DNA of 64,000 nt from an uncultured Kocuria sp. (GTDB lineage Bacteria > Actinomycetota > Actinomycetes > Actinomycetales > Micrococcaceae). Positions 63,750 through 64,000 of the stretch are shown here, piece after piece. The notes below the pieces were generated by a model that saw only the letters and a program-made list of their open reading frames with translations, was not told where the DNA came from and made no database searches. Position 1 is the first letter of the stretch, and every line of letters begins with the position of its first letter. The stretch lies in the NCBI RefSeq assembly GCF_947500125.1, contig NZ_CANMRA010000025.1, positions 1-64,000 of the forward strand, in the 5' to 3' direction. The position numbers and the translations under genes were made by a program.

Positions 63750-64000
63750 ATGGCTCAGGCATTAGAGCGGCCGGTCTGCACGGCGAGGATCGCCGCCGAC
63801 GACAGCGTGGAAGTGACCGTCGACCGGGTCCCCTACGAGTTCGACTCGATGCCCGCAGCTATCGCCCACGTCGTCTCTATCGCCGATGACCTGGGGCGAC
63901 CGGTCAAACTGACGGCCATCGACCCGACCTCTGCGACCGAGCCGGAGACGCGACTGATCGTCGCCGCGGACGGCTCCGTGACAGCAGATGCCAGTGCCTC
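63750..64000 (+). CDS. unknown protein, cut by the right window edge
   Basis: ATG 63750 follows GGGAGAG and the frame stays open to the end (83 codons, MAQALERPVCTARIAADDSVEV...VTADAS). It begins with a small beta-rich domain (VTVDRVPYEFDSMPAAIAHVVSIADDL). No family is recognised; it may be the front of a larger transfer protein in the same direction as the HTH gene. Confidence 0.65.
   Translation, partial: MAQALERPVCTARIAADDSVEVTVDRVPYEFDSMPAAIAHVVSIADDLGRPVKLTAIDPTSATEPETRLIVAADGSVTADASA

Overview
The window is high-GC DNA with strongly GC-biased third codon positions, Lsr2, actinobacterial conjugation genes and PucR/TetR regulators. It is most consistent with a large conjugative plasmid, or a plasmid-derived integrated element, of an actinobacterium, probably Micrococcales; the genus is not decided by the sequence. 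No rRNA, tRNA, CRISPR array or ordinary chromosomal housekeeping operon was seen.

Layout. 0-7.4 kb is the plasmid core: the end of a VirB8/TcpC-like transfer protein, a small DNA-binding protein, a theta-type replication initiator, a Fic toxin-antitoxin pair, an intergenic zone dotted with AT-rich TAGTACTA-type palindromes, and a parA-parB-like partition operon. 7.4-14.6 kb is a tightly overlapped seven-gene operon (methyltransferase, unknown protein, PLD-helicase, 61-residue protein, DndD-like ATPase with zinc hook, 130-residue protein, DUF1643 protein) that looks like a modification-based defence system. 15.6-20.1 kb holds a plasmid Lsr2, a two-nuclease-domain protein and an AT-rich three-gene cassette including a 2TM protein; these resemble no family I can name.

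At 20.65-24.53 kb a complete TniA/TniB-type transposon, with 47-bp inverted ends and a 9-bp target duplication, sits in the resolution-site region of a second resolvase gene (24629). 25.2-43.8 kb is accessory cargo: carbonic anhydrase, a truncated secreted protein, TetR-MFS exporter, aldo/keto reductase, PucR regulator, FMN reductase, TetR-MMPL exporter, SDR-TetR, GNAT and HIT proteins, with decayed IS256-, IS5- and IS3-like fragments. A TIR protein plus a membrane partner lies at 43.7-44.7 kb.

45-64 kb is the transfer region: a methylase-helicase of about 1,855 residues overlapped by a second well-supported reading frame, a candidate oriT, MobC, a MOBP-type relaxase, a coiled-coil protein, and then on the minus strand a type IV secretion operon read from DUF6668-like through VirB2-like, an anchored protein, VirB6-like, SCO6880-like, VirB4-like and VirD4/TraG-like to DUF4913. 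Together the genes describe a self-transmissible replicon with replication, partition, dimer resolution, addiction, several probable anti-phage modules, and redox and efflux cargo.
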